From the IMG/VR virus record IMGVR_UViG_3300032278_000159, positions 1 to 20,258 of that record: 20,258 bases of DNA; one strand, 5' to 3'. Position numbers and translations under genes: made by a program. Positions 8,201 through 15,734 of the stretch are shown here, in pieces. Numbering within the stretch: position 1 is the stretch's first letter; each line of letters opens with the position of its first letter. This stretch comes from a virus. Below the pieces are notes generated by a model. The model was not told the origin of the DNA and ran no database searches. It saw only the letters and a program-made list of their open reading frames with translations.

Positions 8201-9593
8201 CTGAATAGAGGCGAAATAGATTGCGTTTTTCCTTAAATAAATCGCCAGCCTCAGCAGCGATAATGCGTTTGCCGGCTGCATCCAGCAGATGATCATTCAT
8301 GACATCCGAACCAAAGCCGATCCACTTCTTAGTGATGTTCCTTGCCGCCTGGGTCGTCATCGGATCAGAGTTCGCGGCCATCCAATCAAGTAGAGCTTTC
8401 GAACTTCCGAACATCTCCGCGTCTGGCCGCACTCTCTCAAGGGGGCCAATGAACCCCTCCTTGAGAGAAACTTCATGGACCAACTCTTGCAGGGCCCTGC
8501 GGTCCTTGTACGCTAACGTAGCACCCTCACGAATACGCGGGTAAAATTCCGTCAGTGTCTCACGGGCCTTGGGACTAACGGCGTACATAAATGCTGAGGG
8601 CATCACATCTGGGTTATCCGGGAAGTCGAGTTCACCTGTGCGAGGATTAATAGGGTCCCAGCGTGGAGCCTCGGTTATTGGTGCTCCAGTGACTGGGTCG
8701 CGGTCCTCGATGAAAGACTTCGGCTCATCAAGGGCAAGTTGGATCCTGTCGGACTTAAGTGACAACAGATGCTCTTCGGACCGGGCAGCAGGTCGGAGAG
8801 CCTTGGGCCAGCTCTCTGGCAACTTCGCTGTCTGACCATAGGCCCATCTCCCGAGCTTGAAAGGCTGCTCAATAGGGGCAGCGGCTATCTTGGTAAAGAC
8901 GTCCTCAGCCTTCTGTGCTATAACGGCTGATTTTGCCAAGGCTGGCTCTGCTTTAGCTAGCTCGGATATTACGCCCCACTCAGTTTTTTGAGCTATCTTG
9001 GGCGCGGCTCTAGCTAGCATAGATGCCCCTTTAAGCGCACGAGGTGCTAACCCATACCCCAAATAACTGGCGGGATCGGAGGCAGTATCAATCATGAACT
9101 GCCCCCAGGGGTCTTTCTCAGCCAGGAAGTTGATTGCAGCACGACTACCCTGGCGGTCTAGAATCCGCTGGGCCTGATCAAGATCGTCTTTCTGCGTTTT
9201 ATACTCAGCGTAGGAAAGCTCTTTTCGGGTCAGTCCCAACGCCTCATATATTCCTAATGTGTCATAGACCGGGAAGCCACCAACAGTTGTGCGCTTCGGC
9301 CTCGCCGTACCTGGTGGAGTGGGTCGATCTCGCTCAAGACGACGCTGTCCCTTTAGAATCCTTGCCTCAGGGGAGACCCCTTGCAGTGCCAAATGCGGTG
9401 TATCTTTCGCCCCTGCCTGCACTTGTCGGGGGCCTGCCTGGGTGTAGGCATCGATTGCGCGCATGAGGACGTTGCCGGCCGTACCCAGTGTCCCAATGGG
9501 GTCGCGAAGGGGTTTTATTATATCGTCAGGGGTGACCAGGTCTTTGAGGGCAAACTCTTTGAACCACTGCTTCTCTAGAGAATGTTGAGGCAT
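5223..9593 (-). CDS. Giant internal virion / DNA-ejection-like protein (1456 aa)
   Basis: The ATG at 9593 directly abuts the TAA of the transglycosylase gene (TAAATG). Residues 1-595 are mixed helical, with a DPASYLGYGLAPRALKG motif near 173-189. Residues 600-632 are a Gly/Ala-rich hydrophobic stretch (IGALLGAGAGPVGAALGAV) that could insert in a membrane. Residues 677-712 are a Pro/Gly linker, 713-785 a charged coiled-coil-like region, and about 800-1456 a second helical part. Residues 1084-1121 contain FDY...PFFIWPKRALPFWVD...HP, a motif style I associate with large polyvalent phage proteins and ejection proteins. Size, membrane-like stretch and position after a transglycosylase fit an internal virion protein injected with DNA. 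No catalytic site is recognised. The call is inference. Confidence 0.65.
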   Translation of the reverse strand: MPQHSLEKQWFKEFALKDLVTPDDIIKPLRDPIGTLGTAGNVLMRAIDAYTQAGPRQVQAGAKDTPHLALQGVSPEARILKGQRRLERDRPTPPGTARPKRTTVGGFPVYDTLGIYEALGLTRKELSYAEYKTQKDDLDQAQRILDRQGSRAAINFLAEKDPWGQFMIDTASDPASYLGYGLAPRALKGASMLARAAPKIAQKTEWGVISELAKAEPALAKSAVIAQKAEDVFTKIAAAPIEQPFKLGRWAYGQTAKLPESWPKALRPAARSEEHLLSLKSDRIQLALDEPKSFIEDRDPVTGAPITEAPRWDPINPRTGELDFPDNPDVMPSAFMYAVSPKARETLTEFYPRIREGATLAYKDRRALQELVHEVSLKEGFIGPLERVRPDAEMFGSSKALLDWMAANSDPMTTQAARNITKKWIGFGSDVMNDHLLDAAGKRIIAAEAGDLFKEKRNLFRLYSAAWREQAIVSLGFHERNGLGIILMSAVRGIPPDILVRNFVSTFREMVQTGDVRAPASVREFAGKMGINRPHPSATEGGSLSAAVSDLPGAVNVLDKQGEILNPAQHRSTVDLIKDLIRQGQESTSMGRLPGGWMARSAIGALLGAGAGPVGAALGAVNAIAAPTYIAANKLFFRVIESTARLTSWQVGVTEHMDIAKDLLVKYLDEPDVWTQLPPPRPPPPGRGVTSSFRIPTAATLTQGPGTPGYPPSSLRQQGRLAQLDVEHVAKLAERDAARAARRVGDLSKAQARILEKEARQLEKDAANLESPTEAVIKQFHKDLGKSTPHADASRVRLEGEGRSPVGEVSPVSTEEFPGDPLRQLRDSGHISDAAFVKGKQYQVMYRTPRQVLDFLRSDAIRYASDEQIYVIAAAFAKDEIISTIGRALRQGTEFKVDRVQEAHLGRIKGIAERLVEKLGEPSRALPPPLTELTAPLVQSMLKIAKSKRLLTKWILEDSHLVSRVNVPPLAFAFTTPESSAALKGAMAAAGPLIPPDRADNILLLLDNVRALETPIIQGGAGGKADLIAEVVRQDGQVSAASMQTLLRLNGADADTIRRVQNFWAAQLREAQEAGYARSAEINFDYAKTDNFEEMMRYVSPFFIWPKRALPFWVDTLSEHPGWILALSRYMTLSDEDTKDLPPRFKNMVNAGTLGSWIATQAMGRPSKGYFNPVGAVLPFSGIQPSYRGDSELEKGLNVASGFGFSTFPLHQYGMNALGLMGDRAYYPTMLRFSGGIEAATGKEPEALVRNLAVGAQRAGAGLIGREASNIESFSPREYAREKRIDEMSIEVTGQARHRDYEAAKNNPSSQIYMDADRQVGEERARRFALGITSPFFIQPLTQTEERAYEGRAGMPATLRNARGRVTNAQERWQYLEGNPAARTFGTPRQSINAQQLWGKAIALGMAKTDKQRENVFSADRQGWLRTYMAWRLQRGLAGAGSRQEVQQFLAEQDAR
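7463..7478. repeat. 16-bp perfect palindrome inside the giant gene
   Basis: GGTACCCCGGGGTACC reads the same on both strands. It encodes part of the Pro/Gly linker (around GTPGY) of the 1456-aa protein. With the inverted repeat at 7531-7561 it marks the linker as structurally unusual DNA. Confidence 0.7.
7531..7561. repeat. 11-bp GC-rich inverted repeat inside the giant gene
   Basis: CCCCGCCCAGG (7531-7541) and CCTGGGCGGGG (7551-7561) are perfectly complementary with a nine-base spacer, predicting a very stable mRNA hairpin. It encodes the Pro-rich run PPPRPPPPGRG between the two halves of the giant protein. Part of the symmetry may follow from Pro (CCN) and Gly/Arg codon composition. Confidence 0.65.
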
Positions 9594-10697
9594 TTAGGAG
9601 CCCCCCCAAAGCCCTTCTAGCTTTTCTTGATACATGCGTCGGGCGGCTCTGAAGCGCCTGACATACTCAAAGCCATCCACCTCGTTAATATCGGTCACCC
9701 CCGTTATCTGCTTCGTCCTCCAGTCATATGCATTGAAGTAAGCAGCTGCTGTGTGGTCCCAATCTTGAAGTGAGGCGAAGTTCTTGGCAAGGATCCAAGT
9801 ACCCACCTTGATATTCGTTTCTGGGTCCAGGGAATCTTCGCTAGGGAGAGGTCCCACCTCCGTTTTATAGTGCGGGAACCAGAAAGGCATCACCTGCATT
9901 AAGCCCTGTGCCCTCGGGGCACCCTCGTATTTTGGCTTGCCAAGCGCGTCAGGCACACCCTCGGACTCAATCTCTATGATCGCCAGGACGACATCCAGGG
10001 GAACATTGCTAGATTCGGCATATTTGTTAGCCAAGTTTATATATCGGACAGGGCCCTCCCCCGGTTTATGAGGCGAGAAGCTCAGATCCAAAGCGCCCTG
10101 GTCTGGCAATTGTGGCTCAATTGGCCCAATGACCTCGGTAATTTCTGGGCCTCTCAGCTCGAAGGGGTCATATATCACGGATGGACTGACCTTGGGCCCA
10201 CCTTGGGAGAGTGCAGCCAGAGGTGTATGGTAAGGGCTAGTCGGATACCGTTCTCCCTGTGGACTAATTTCACCAGTCTCTGGGTCATAGTACCGGCTCC
10301 CACCAGCGGTGGACTGGTCTAAGTCTGCTTGAGGCTCAGTGCTTGTAGGCGCGACGTAGCCTTCCCCAGGCTCAGCCGGCTGCCTGGGCCGACTGGACGT
10401 CTCTGCCTTTTCTCTCTCCAATGCCTCTGCATTAGCTGCTGCTCTCCGCTCCTGCATCCTAGTGGAATACATCCTTAGCATGTCGCCTAGGGGATTACTG
10501 GTGTTCCCACTTGACGACTGATACATTCCATATGGCTGCTGCGTTGGCTGCTGGGTACGATGCTTACGGCTACCCTCAAGCATGTAACCAAGCCAATCAG
10601 TTGACTCATCGCCAGGATACCCCATATGTTCCTGAGGTTGTTGTTCAGGCTCGTCCCCAAACAGATTATCCCAGCGCTGGTAAATACTCCTTGCCAT
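9594..10697 (-). CDS. Virion-associated lytic transglycosylase, SLT family (367 aa)
   Basis: ATG at 10697 overlaps the upstream TAA (TAATG). Residues 1-210 are low-complexity, Gln/Pro/Gly-rich and probably disordered. Residues about 217-362 are a soluble lytic transglycosylase-like domain: a helix (YINLANKYAESSNVPLDVVL), the catalytic motif AIIEIESEG with likely catalytic Glu244, the GLMQVMP motif at 265-271, DPETNIKVGTWILA at 291-304, and AAYFNA at 318-323. These match the SLT fold, which cleaves the MurNAc-GlcNAc bond of peptidoglycan with formation of a 1,6-anhydro product. There is no signal peptide. Position between portal and the giant ejection-like protein suggests an enzyme packed in the virion that opens the cell wall during DNA entry, rather than a lysis enzyme. 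Confidence 0.85.
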   Translation of the reverse strand: MARSIYQRWDNLFGDEPEQQPQEHMGYPGDESTDWLGYMLEGSRKHRTQQPTQQPYGMYQSSSGNTSNPLGDMLRMYSTRMQERRAAANAEALEREKAETSSRPRQPAEPGEGYVAPTSTEPQADLDQSTAGGSRYYDPETGEISPQGERYPTSPYHTPLAALSQGGPKVSPSVIYDPFELRGPEITEVIGPIEPQLPDQGALDLSFSPHKPGEGPVRYINLANKYAESSNVPLDVVLAIIEIESEGVPDALGKPKYEGAPRAQGLMQVMPFWFPHYKTEVGPLPSEDSLDPETNIKVGTWILAKNFASLQDWDHTAAAYFNAYDWRTKQITGVTDINEVDGFEYVRRFRAARRMYQEKLEGLWGGS

Positions 10698-11836
10698 TAG
10701 ACCAATACATTCCTACCCTGCCCCATAAAGCGACCAGGGTTTGAGCCCCGCTGCCACGAAGGTAAATCGGCTAGCAACTGCCCGAGATCTTGGGCACTCA
10801 AGAATTCCATCCAATCAGCATACGGATCATCAATTCCGCCACCAGTATGCTGACTGTACGTAGCTTCTAGTTGTGGGAAGAGGCTCTGCAACGCCTGTCG
10901 TGAAGCCTCAGAACCACCGAATTCATTCAGTAGTTGCTGGTAACCCCCTTCAAGATTGCCCTCATAAAGACCAGGGGCAAAACCCACCCCCTGGAAAGGG
11001 TTGCGATTAGTGCGGTAAACTTCTCGGGCAGCCTTTGGATCCTCGGACGCCGGGACCCAGCGACCACTATCAGCCCTTGTCCCTCCCGAGGGATTGCTCC
11101 ACACCATAGGTGTGTCTGAGTAGTACGCCTTCCGCCTCTCCTCAATGGATGGGCCAATATTCCATTGGGTGGGATCCTGCCACTCCTCCATGTACTTGTT
11201 AAGATCGCCTAGCTCCGAAAACTCTCCAATGAGAACTTGTTTCAGTGCATCAGGCAGACTATTAAATTGGCTCAGATACTGCTTGGCGACGAGGGAGCCA
11301 CCCCCTCCAGGCCCACCCCGACCAAAGAGGAAATCCACGGAGGTGCCCCGTGCCAGAGCAGCGCGCAGAGCTGCGGCCCAATCCCGGGACTCCTTGTTAA
11401 TAGCCGGATCATCAAATGGCGAGCGTTGATATAGAGACCCAGGTTGTGGCGGAATAGGAGGCAAGGGCTTTGCCGGAAAATGAGTCCCAGTCCCAGCTAT
11501 TGGCGGTGGATTATCCCACAACCAGGGCTTGTCTGGATTCTGTGAGTCACTTACGCGAAAGGGGTTGGTGTTGTTCTGCAAGGCTGTAGATAGCGACTGT
11601 GCAGACCAGGGTGGTGACTGGGTCTGCTCCCCGTGTGAGGCGAGATAGCTCGCCCACTGGGCACCTTGCCCCCGCTGTTGTGGCGCCGCCGCCGCACGTG
11701 TGGGAGGAGGGTAAGGGGTGGACGGACGCACGGGCAGATTGCTCGTCCCCGCCTTCCCAGGTACAGATGTCGGCGCGTACCTGCCGTAGAGATTACTACG
11801 ATTGTTACGCCGACTAGCTGACGAGAATAGTGGCAC
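10697..11836 (-). CDS. Low-complexity Pro/Gly/Ser-rich virion protein of unknown function (379 aa)
   Basis: The start is GTG at 11836, with GAGGG about ten bases upstream; the stop overlaps the transglycosylase ATG (TAATG). The first about 165 residues are rich in Pro, Gln, Ser, Asn and Arg (TPYPPPTRAAAAPQQRGQG, ANTNPF-like and PPIPPQPGS stretches) and should be disordered. The remainder has short helices (LSQFNSLPDALKQVLIGEF, LLNEFGGSEASRQALQSL) suggesting small folded parts. No family is recognised. Lying between portal and ejection genes and coupled to the transglycosylase, it may be an internal or ejected virion protein. Confidence 0.65.
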   Translation of the reverse strand: MPLFSSASRRNNRSNLYGRYAPTSVPGKAGTSNLPVRPSTPYPPPTRAAAAPQQRGQGAQWASYLASHGEQTQSPPWSAQSLSTALQNNTNPFRVSDSQNPDKPWLWDNPPPIAGTGTHFPAKPLPPIPPQPGSLYQRSPFDDPAINKESRDWAAALRAALARGTSVDFLFGRGGPGGGGSLVAKQYLSQFNSLPDALKQVLIGEFSELGDLNKYMEEWQDPTQWNIGPSIEERRKAYYSDTPMVWSNPSGGTRADSGRWVPASEDPKAAREVYRTNRNPFQGVGFAPGLYEGNLEGGYQQLLNEFGGSEASRQALQSLFPQLEATYSQHTGGGIDDPYADWMEFLSAQDLGQLLADLPSWQRGSNPGRFMGQGRNVLV

Positions 11837-11861
11837 TATTAGATGCCCTCACTAGAAATAG

Positions 11862-12758
11862 TTATCTATTTAGCTTCCATTTCCAATTGGGGTCAAATGT
11901 CCCCCCGTTGCCGGACGGATTGAGGTTCATCTGCTTTTTAAGGATCGGATCCCACACTCCTTCCGAGTATGCAGGGACGTAGGGCTCTTCTGCTTCTGCC
12001 ATGTCGTAATCCGGCCCTGGGTCAGGACCTGGGAGATCGAAGGGCTGAGTCGGCAACTCGTTAAGGATGTAGTTGATCCAGTCGAACACAGGGTCCCCAC
12101 CTTCGTAGGCCAGCTCCCTCTCTCCGAAGCCCCTTCCGACAGCGTCCATAATGAGTTCCTGTTCTCTTTGCCCAGGAAAAGCCAATTGCAGTATCGCGCC
12201 TAAGAGGTATGGGTTTGCATCAAATATTTGTGCGAGACCAGAAAGAGCCGCGTCGTCCGAGTCCTGCGCGCCAGCGGTAATATTGCCGATCATCGTCTGG
12301 ATTAGGTCCTGTCGTCCTCCGAGAGTCATACCACCTCGGCCACCAGGGGCCGACAGATAGTTCTGAATAAACCCTTTCTGCCTTCTCGGATCCGCTCCCG
12401 CACTCGGATCCCCTAATCCAGCAGCCGGGTAAAGATTTATGTCATCTACATCCTGGCCGCCAGCGGCGGCTCGTTGTAGTTGCTGTTGAGCAACCATGTC
12501 GCCCGCCTTGGATCTCTGACGGCGACGAAAACTCTGACTAAAGCTCCGCCCTCCGGGATCTCTAAGTGAAAGATCATCCAACATTCTGTCAATTAGAGCC
12601 TCTGTTTGCCGGATAGGCTTGTCCTGGTACGAGCCTCTTGTCATCGCATCCTGTGCGGACTGAGACATGCCACTCTTATAGCCAGCTACAGCCTGTCGAA
12701 AGCGGTTTCCACGCTGACGACTCGCCTCCAAATACGGTTTATAATTTACCGCCGGCAT
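11862..12758 (-). CDS. Unknown virion-module protein (298 aa)
   Basis: ATG start at 12758 with AGGAGG five bases upstream; the ribosome site overlaps the portal stop codon, so translation follows that of the portal. The N-terminus is basic and helical (YLEASRQRGNRFRQAVAGYK, then FRRRQRSKAGDMVAQQQLQR near 78-97). The middle is Gly-rich with helices (FDANPYLLGAILQLAFPGQR), and the C-terminus is acidic, Pro-rich and aromatic (PDPGPDYDMAEAEEPYVPAY), ending in WKWKLNR. No family is recognised. Its location directly after the portal suggests a portal-associated or internal head protein, by position only. Confidence 0.65.
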   Translation of the reverse strand: MPAVNYKPYLEASRQRGNRFRQAVAGYKSGMSQSAQDAMTRGSYQDKPIRQTEALIDRMLDDLSLRDPGGRSFSQSFRRRQRSKAGDMVAQQQLQRAAAGGQDVDDINLYPAAGLGDPSAGADPRRQKGFIQNYLSAPGGRGGMTLGGRQDLIQTMIGNITAGAQDSDDAALSGLAQIFDANPYLLGAILQLAFPGQREQELIMDAVGRGFGERELAYEGGDPVFDWINYILNELPTQPFDLPGPDPGPDYDMAEAEEPYVPAYSEGVWDPILKKQMNLNPSGNGGTFDPNWKWKLNR

Positions 12759-12767
12759 ATTTGCCTC

Positions 12768-14654
12768 CTAACCTGGTGGTGGTGATTCCCGATTCACTGC
12801 ATCGGCAATAAGTTGTTCGGCACCTGGAGCAGCATTAACCGCCCCAGTGAGATTCTGCGGCAGAGCCGACGGCGGAAGATTAACCTTCTCGCCTTCTTTT
12901 CCCTCTCCACCCTGCATTGTTTGTTGAGCTTGCATCCATGCCTGTATCTTGTCCTGATCTCCAACCTTGAGTAATTCCTTATAGGCCAGGGCATCTACAG
13001 CACTTGCGTGTAAGAATACACGTTCTTGTAGGATCTGGTCGTCTATCTGGTCGGGGTCATCTATATCCAGGTACTTCTCCCTGGCGAACTTCATACTTAC
13101 GACACTCTCCCGCACCAGTTGAGCAGCGAGGTTGCCCAGAGCCACTCGGTCCTGGGGTGATACTTCTTCGTAAACGACCTTGACATACGTACCATTCGAC
13201 AACACATCATTTCTCGTGAGACCCTCCTCCGACCACATAGGAGTTCCACGTTCCATCCCCATCGACTGTTTGCCCGTCTCATCGCCGGAGTAGGGGGCAA
13301 CAAAACCCATCTCTCCCTTAGACCACAGAGCGAATATCTCCAAGAATTTGGAGTACCGTCGCCCGTGAAAGCCTCCCAGTGCCCTGATAAACGGCCACAC
13401 ATTGTCTTGGGCTGCATTCATAAGGAGAGCCGACATAAAGCCAGACTCTAGAGAGGTACCCTCTCCGAATAGAGCAGCCGGCATCGAACCCTTATTGATA
13501 CGGTCCTGGAAGGTGGTCAGCAGGGGTATGAAGCTAGACATATCTGGATCCAACTGAAGAACTGCAAAGTCCTCATTAGTCAGCAGCACGGAGGTTTCAC
13601 CAGCTTCGGGCGATACAGCCTTGGGCTCTCCATCTACGGTTTTGAGAACCATCGGCGGGTTGAGAGCCTTGGCCGGCAGGTTTGCCAGGATCGTGACAAA
13701 TTGATTCAACGAGTCGAGCATGCCACGAAGAGCCTCAAGGTAACCCTCACCTATATGCTTGATATGCTGGTCTTTGCGGTCCTTCAAGGCTGAATGCGAG
13801 AACGTTCCTTTGGCTATTCCCAGTACCCAGGGCCAGTAACCAATAGCCTGTGGGGGCTTCACAAAAACATCATTCGCCACAACACAGTGGAAGAAGGGAG
13901 GTTTATTTATATAGAAGCCAGTACATTCGACCTCTTCATCAGGATCGCCCGTGAATATCTTGCGGGCTGATGGGAAGTCTTCAATAAGATCGCTCACAGT
14001 AGTCGTGTAGCGGTGGGTGATTCGTTTTACTCGGTTGTTTGAATACTGTGGATAGATGGTGACAGGATCGAAGAGATCTTCGCGCACCGCCCCCTCACGA
14101 TGATCATCCAGCACCAACCGGGAGCAGACCCACCCTCTGAGGAACAGGGAAAGGGCCTGATCATAGGACAGAGGGTTATGAAGACCATCCTCCCATTCAG
14201 CGGCATTCCGGTCAGCCCACCATCGGCATCCATTCTCAATCTTCTGAGCAGCTGAGATGTTGCTTTTCCCCTTGGGCGGGACCTGAATACGGTGGTCTCG
14301 TCTGGAGACCATACCAGCCAGCTTTTCAATAATGACTCGGGGGTCATTCAGATAGACTCTGAACTGCCCCTTCTTAGTCTCCATCTTTGGGATAAGGTCG
14401 AAGCGATCCTGGTCCTCCGCCATACGTTCATTGCGAGAATTCCAGAACGCCACATCCATACTGGACCATCGGATGACGTCTTCAATAGTAGGTCGACGGA
14501 AGCCTTTACCAGGATTGGAGGTGTCTTTGTAGCGATAGCCAGAGGAGAGGTCGCGTCTAAGACCGGAAAGAGGGGGCTCAACTGTTACGCCAACGCCAGT
14601 CATCACTCCGCCGTCGGAGAGAAACTTCTCGGCAGTCTTGTTATTACGGGCCAA
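12768..14654 (-). CDS. Portal protein (628 aa)
   Basis: The start is TTG at 14654 with AGGAG six bases upstream. Length and layout fit phage portal proteins: an N-terminal region with RRPTIEDVIRWSSMDVAFWN, a segment leading to the wing (YLNDPRVIIEKLAGMVSRRD), a central part including DPVTIYPQYSNNRVKRITHRY, the helical stretch EGYLEALRGMLDSLNQFVTI, a ring/crown region with NKGSMPAALFGEGTSLESGF and an acidic/Gln-rich C-terminal tail. The portal is the dodecameric ring at one capsid vertex through which DNA enters and leaves and to which the terminase docks. Gene order after terL and before scaffold/capsid supports the call. The family-level subtype is not assigned. Confidence 0.8.
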   Translation of the reverse strand: MARNNKTAEKFLSDGGVMTGVGVTVEPPLSGLRRDLSSGYRYKDTSNPGKGFRRPTIEDVIRWSSMDVAFWNSRNERMAEDQDRFDLIPKMETKKGQFRVYLNDPRVIIEKLAGMVSRRDHRIQVPPKGKSNISAAQKIENGCRWWADRNAAEWEDGLHNPLSYDQALSLFLRGWVCSRLVLDDHREGAVREDLFDPVTIYPQYSNNRVKRITHRYTTTVSDLIEDFPSARKIFTGDPDEEVECTGFYINKPPFFHCVVANDVFVKPPQAIGYWPWVLGIAKGTFSHSALKDRKDQHIKHIGEGYLEALRGMLDSLNQFVTILANLPAKALNPPMVLKTVDGEPKAVSPEAGETSVLLTNEDFAVLQLDPDMSSFIPLLTTFQDRINKGSMPAALFGEGTSLESGFMSALLMNAAQDNVWPFIRALGGFHGRRYSKFLEIFALWSKGEMGFVAPYSGDETGKQSMGMERGTPMWSEEGLTRNDVLSNGTYVKVVYEEVSPQDRVALGNLAAQLVRESVVSMKFAREKYLDIDDPDQIDDQILQERVFLHASAVDALAYKELLKVGDQDKIQAWMQAQQTMQGGEGKEGEKVNLPPSALPQNLTGAVNAAPGAEQLIADAVNRESPPPG

Positions 14655-14668
14655 CGTTGGCTCCTAGC

Positions 14669-15265
14669 TCAGGGAGTAATCAATCCCTTGAGCAAAAATG
14701 CAATCTGTTGCTCTATAGTCCTCTCTTCAATCACAGCTACACTGACAAGCCAGTCGTGCATGCTCTTCGGCAAGGAAATCTCGACCTTCATCCTATCCTC
14801 ACCTGGGTCTGGAGTTGGCGGAGCCGGCCAGCCGTATGGTTGGCCCTTATTGGCCTCAATAGCCATCACATGTTTCATATCTCTCACGATATGCGAGGGC
14901 ATAGCTTCTTCCAAACTAGGAACGCTGACTTGTGCTATCAGCTCATCCATCCTAGTGATAGGCGAAAAGGATAAGTCATTGGCAACTTCGACTACTCCCT
15001 GTACCTCTCCATTCGGAGGCTTATTCATGAGGGCTTCCCAAGCATCATTGGTCAACACCTGTCGGTGATTTTCCCCTTCACCGACATCCTCTTCAGCGAA
15101 TAATACGCACCAGGAACCAGCCAGGAAGGGTTGCCAGGTCCAGGACTCGGCGTCCTTATCAGTCAGAGGGGTCCACGTCTCGCTCTTAGCAACGGGAAAC
15201 TGCCCACCCTGATTAAATTTATCGGCCATGACGACACGGCCGTCGGCCAGGGTGAACTGTTTCAA
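14669..15265 (-). CDS. Unknown protein with ribbon-helix-helix-like C-terminus (198 aa)
   Basis: The start is TTG at 15265, one base after the TAA of the upstream 68-aa gene, with no strong ribosome site of its own, so coupled translation is likely. A later ATG (residue 13) is an alternative start. Residues 1-150 are mixed and soluble, with a beta-rich Trp-containing part (ESWTWQPFLAGSWCVLFAEE). Residues 159-195 read MKVEISLPKSMHDWLVSVAV followed by EERTIEQQIAFLLKGLI, which matches the strand-helix-turn-helix shape of Arc/MetJ-type ribbon-helix-helix DNA-binding domains. Role unknown; it could bind DNA at packaging or regulate late genes. It lies 14 bases before the portal start. Confidence 0.6.
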   Translation of the reverse strand: MKQFTLADGRVVMADKFNQGGQFPVAKSETWTPLTDKDAESWTWQPFLAGSWCVLFAEEDVGEGENHRQVLTNDAWEALMNKPPNGEVQGVVEVANDLSFSPITRMDELIAQVSVPSLEEAMPSHIVRDMKHVMAIEANKGQPYGWPAPPTPDPGEDRMKVEISLPKSMHDWLVSVAVIEERTIEQQIAFLLKGLITP

Positions 15266-15266
15266 T

Positions 15267-15473
15267 TTAGAACTTGGCTAGAGCCTTGCCAGGGCTATCC
15301 ATCTTCGCAGCCTTCATGTTGTCAGCGTGCTTTCCAGAGCGGCCATCCTGCGATGCCTTATGCTCCTTCATGTTGCTACTCATCACGGTCTGGGGCATAG
15401 CATAACGGTTATCTTGGGAATAACCATGTTCTTTCTTCACTGCCTTCAATTTCGCAGGACTATTCTTTGGCAT
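15267..15473 (-). CDS. Small basic protein of unknown function (68 aa)
   Basis: I choose the ATG at 15473, because AAGGAG lies about eight bases upstream and the start falls four bases after the TAA of the preceding gene. An in-frame extension to 15626 would overlap that gene almost fully and adds an Arg-rich segment typical of out-of-frame translation. The product is hydrophilic and rich in Lys, Ser, Met and His (PAKLKAVKKEHGYSQ, NMKAAKMDSPGKALAKF), without hydrophobic core, and is probably disordered or nucleic-acid binding. One of several small Lys-rich proteins around terL. No family recognised. Confidence 0.6.
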   Translation of the reverse strand: MPKNSPAKLKAVKKEHGYSQDNRYAMPQTVMSSNMKEHKASQDGRSGKHADNMKAAKMDSPGKALAKF

Positions 15474-15477
15474 GGTT

Positions 15478-15705
15478 TTAGCTCCTTGTCTTTGACCGCT
15501 TATTAGAACTCTGGGCCTGTCCGCCAGCTGAATTCCCACTCTTAAACGAAGATTTCTCGGATGTCTTTGAAGATGGCGCCGGCTTATGCGACTGAGCAAC
15601 TCTCGGATCACGGGCCGACGGACCACTCGTGGACTTCTTCATGACATCGTAAGGGTGGACAAAGCCACTATTGGATGGAACCTGGTCTAACCATCTACCT
15701 GGCAT
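15478..15705 (-). CDS. Small Ser/Lys-rich protein of unknown function (75 aa)
   Basis: ATG at 15705 with GAGGAG seven bases upstream. The first 22 residues (PGRWLDQVPSNSGFVHPYD) have some aromatic content; the remainder is Ser/Lys/Pro/Arg-rich and low in complexity (SEKSSFKSGNSAGG, ending SSNKRSKTRS), so it is probably disordered and basic. It is followed after four bases by another small basic gene. No family recognised. Confidence 0.6.
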   Translation of the reverse strand: MPGRWLDQVPSNSGFVHPYDVMKKSTSGPSARDPRVAQSHKPAPSSKTSEKSSFKSGNSAGGQAQSSNKRSKTRS

Positions 15706-15734
15706 GGGTGAACTCCTCTGTGGGCGAAGGAGAG

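Noticed and set aside
14292-15068. A 258-codon plus-strand open frame opposite the portal start and the pre-portal gene
   Set aside because: It is antisense to two minus-strand genes with start sites and protein-family support; its product resembles no family and all other genes run on the minus strand.
15474-15626. N-terminal extension of the 68-aa protein to 15626
   Set aside because: It would overlap the preceding 75-aa gene nearly completely; the internal ATG at 15473 has a good ribosome site and the usual short spacing.
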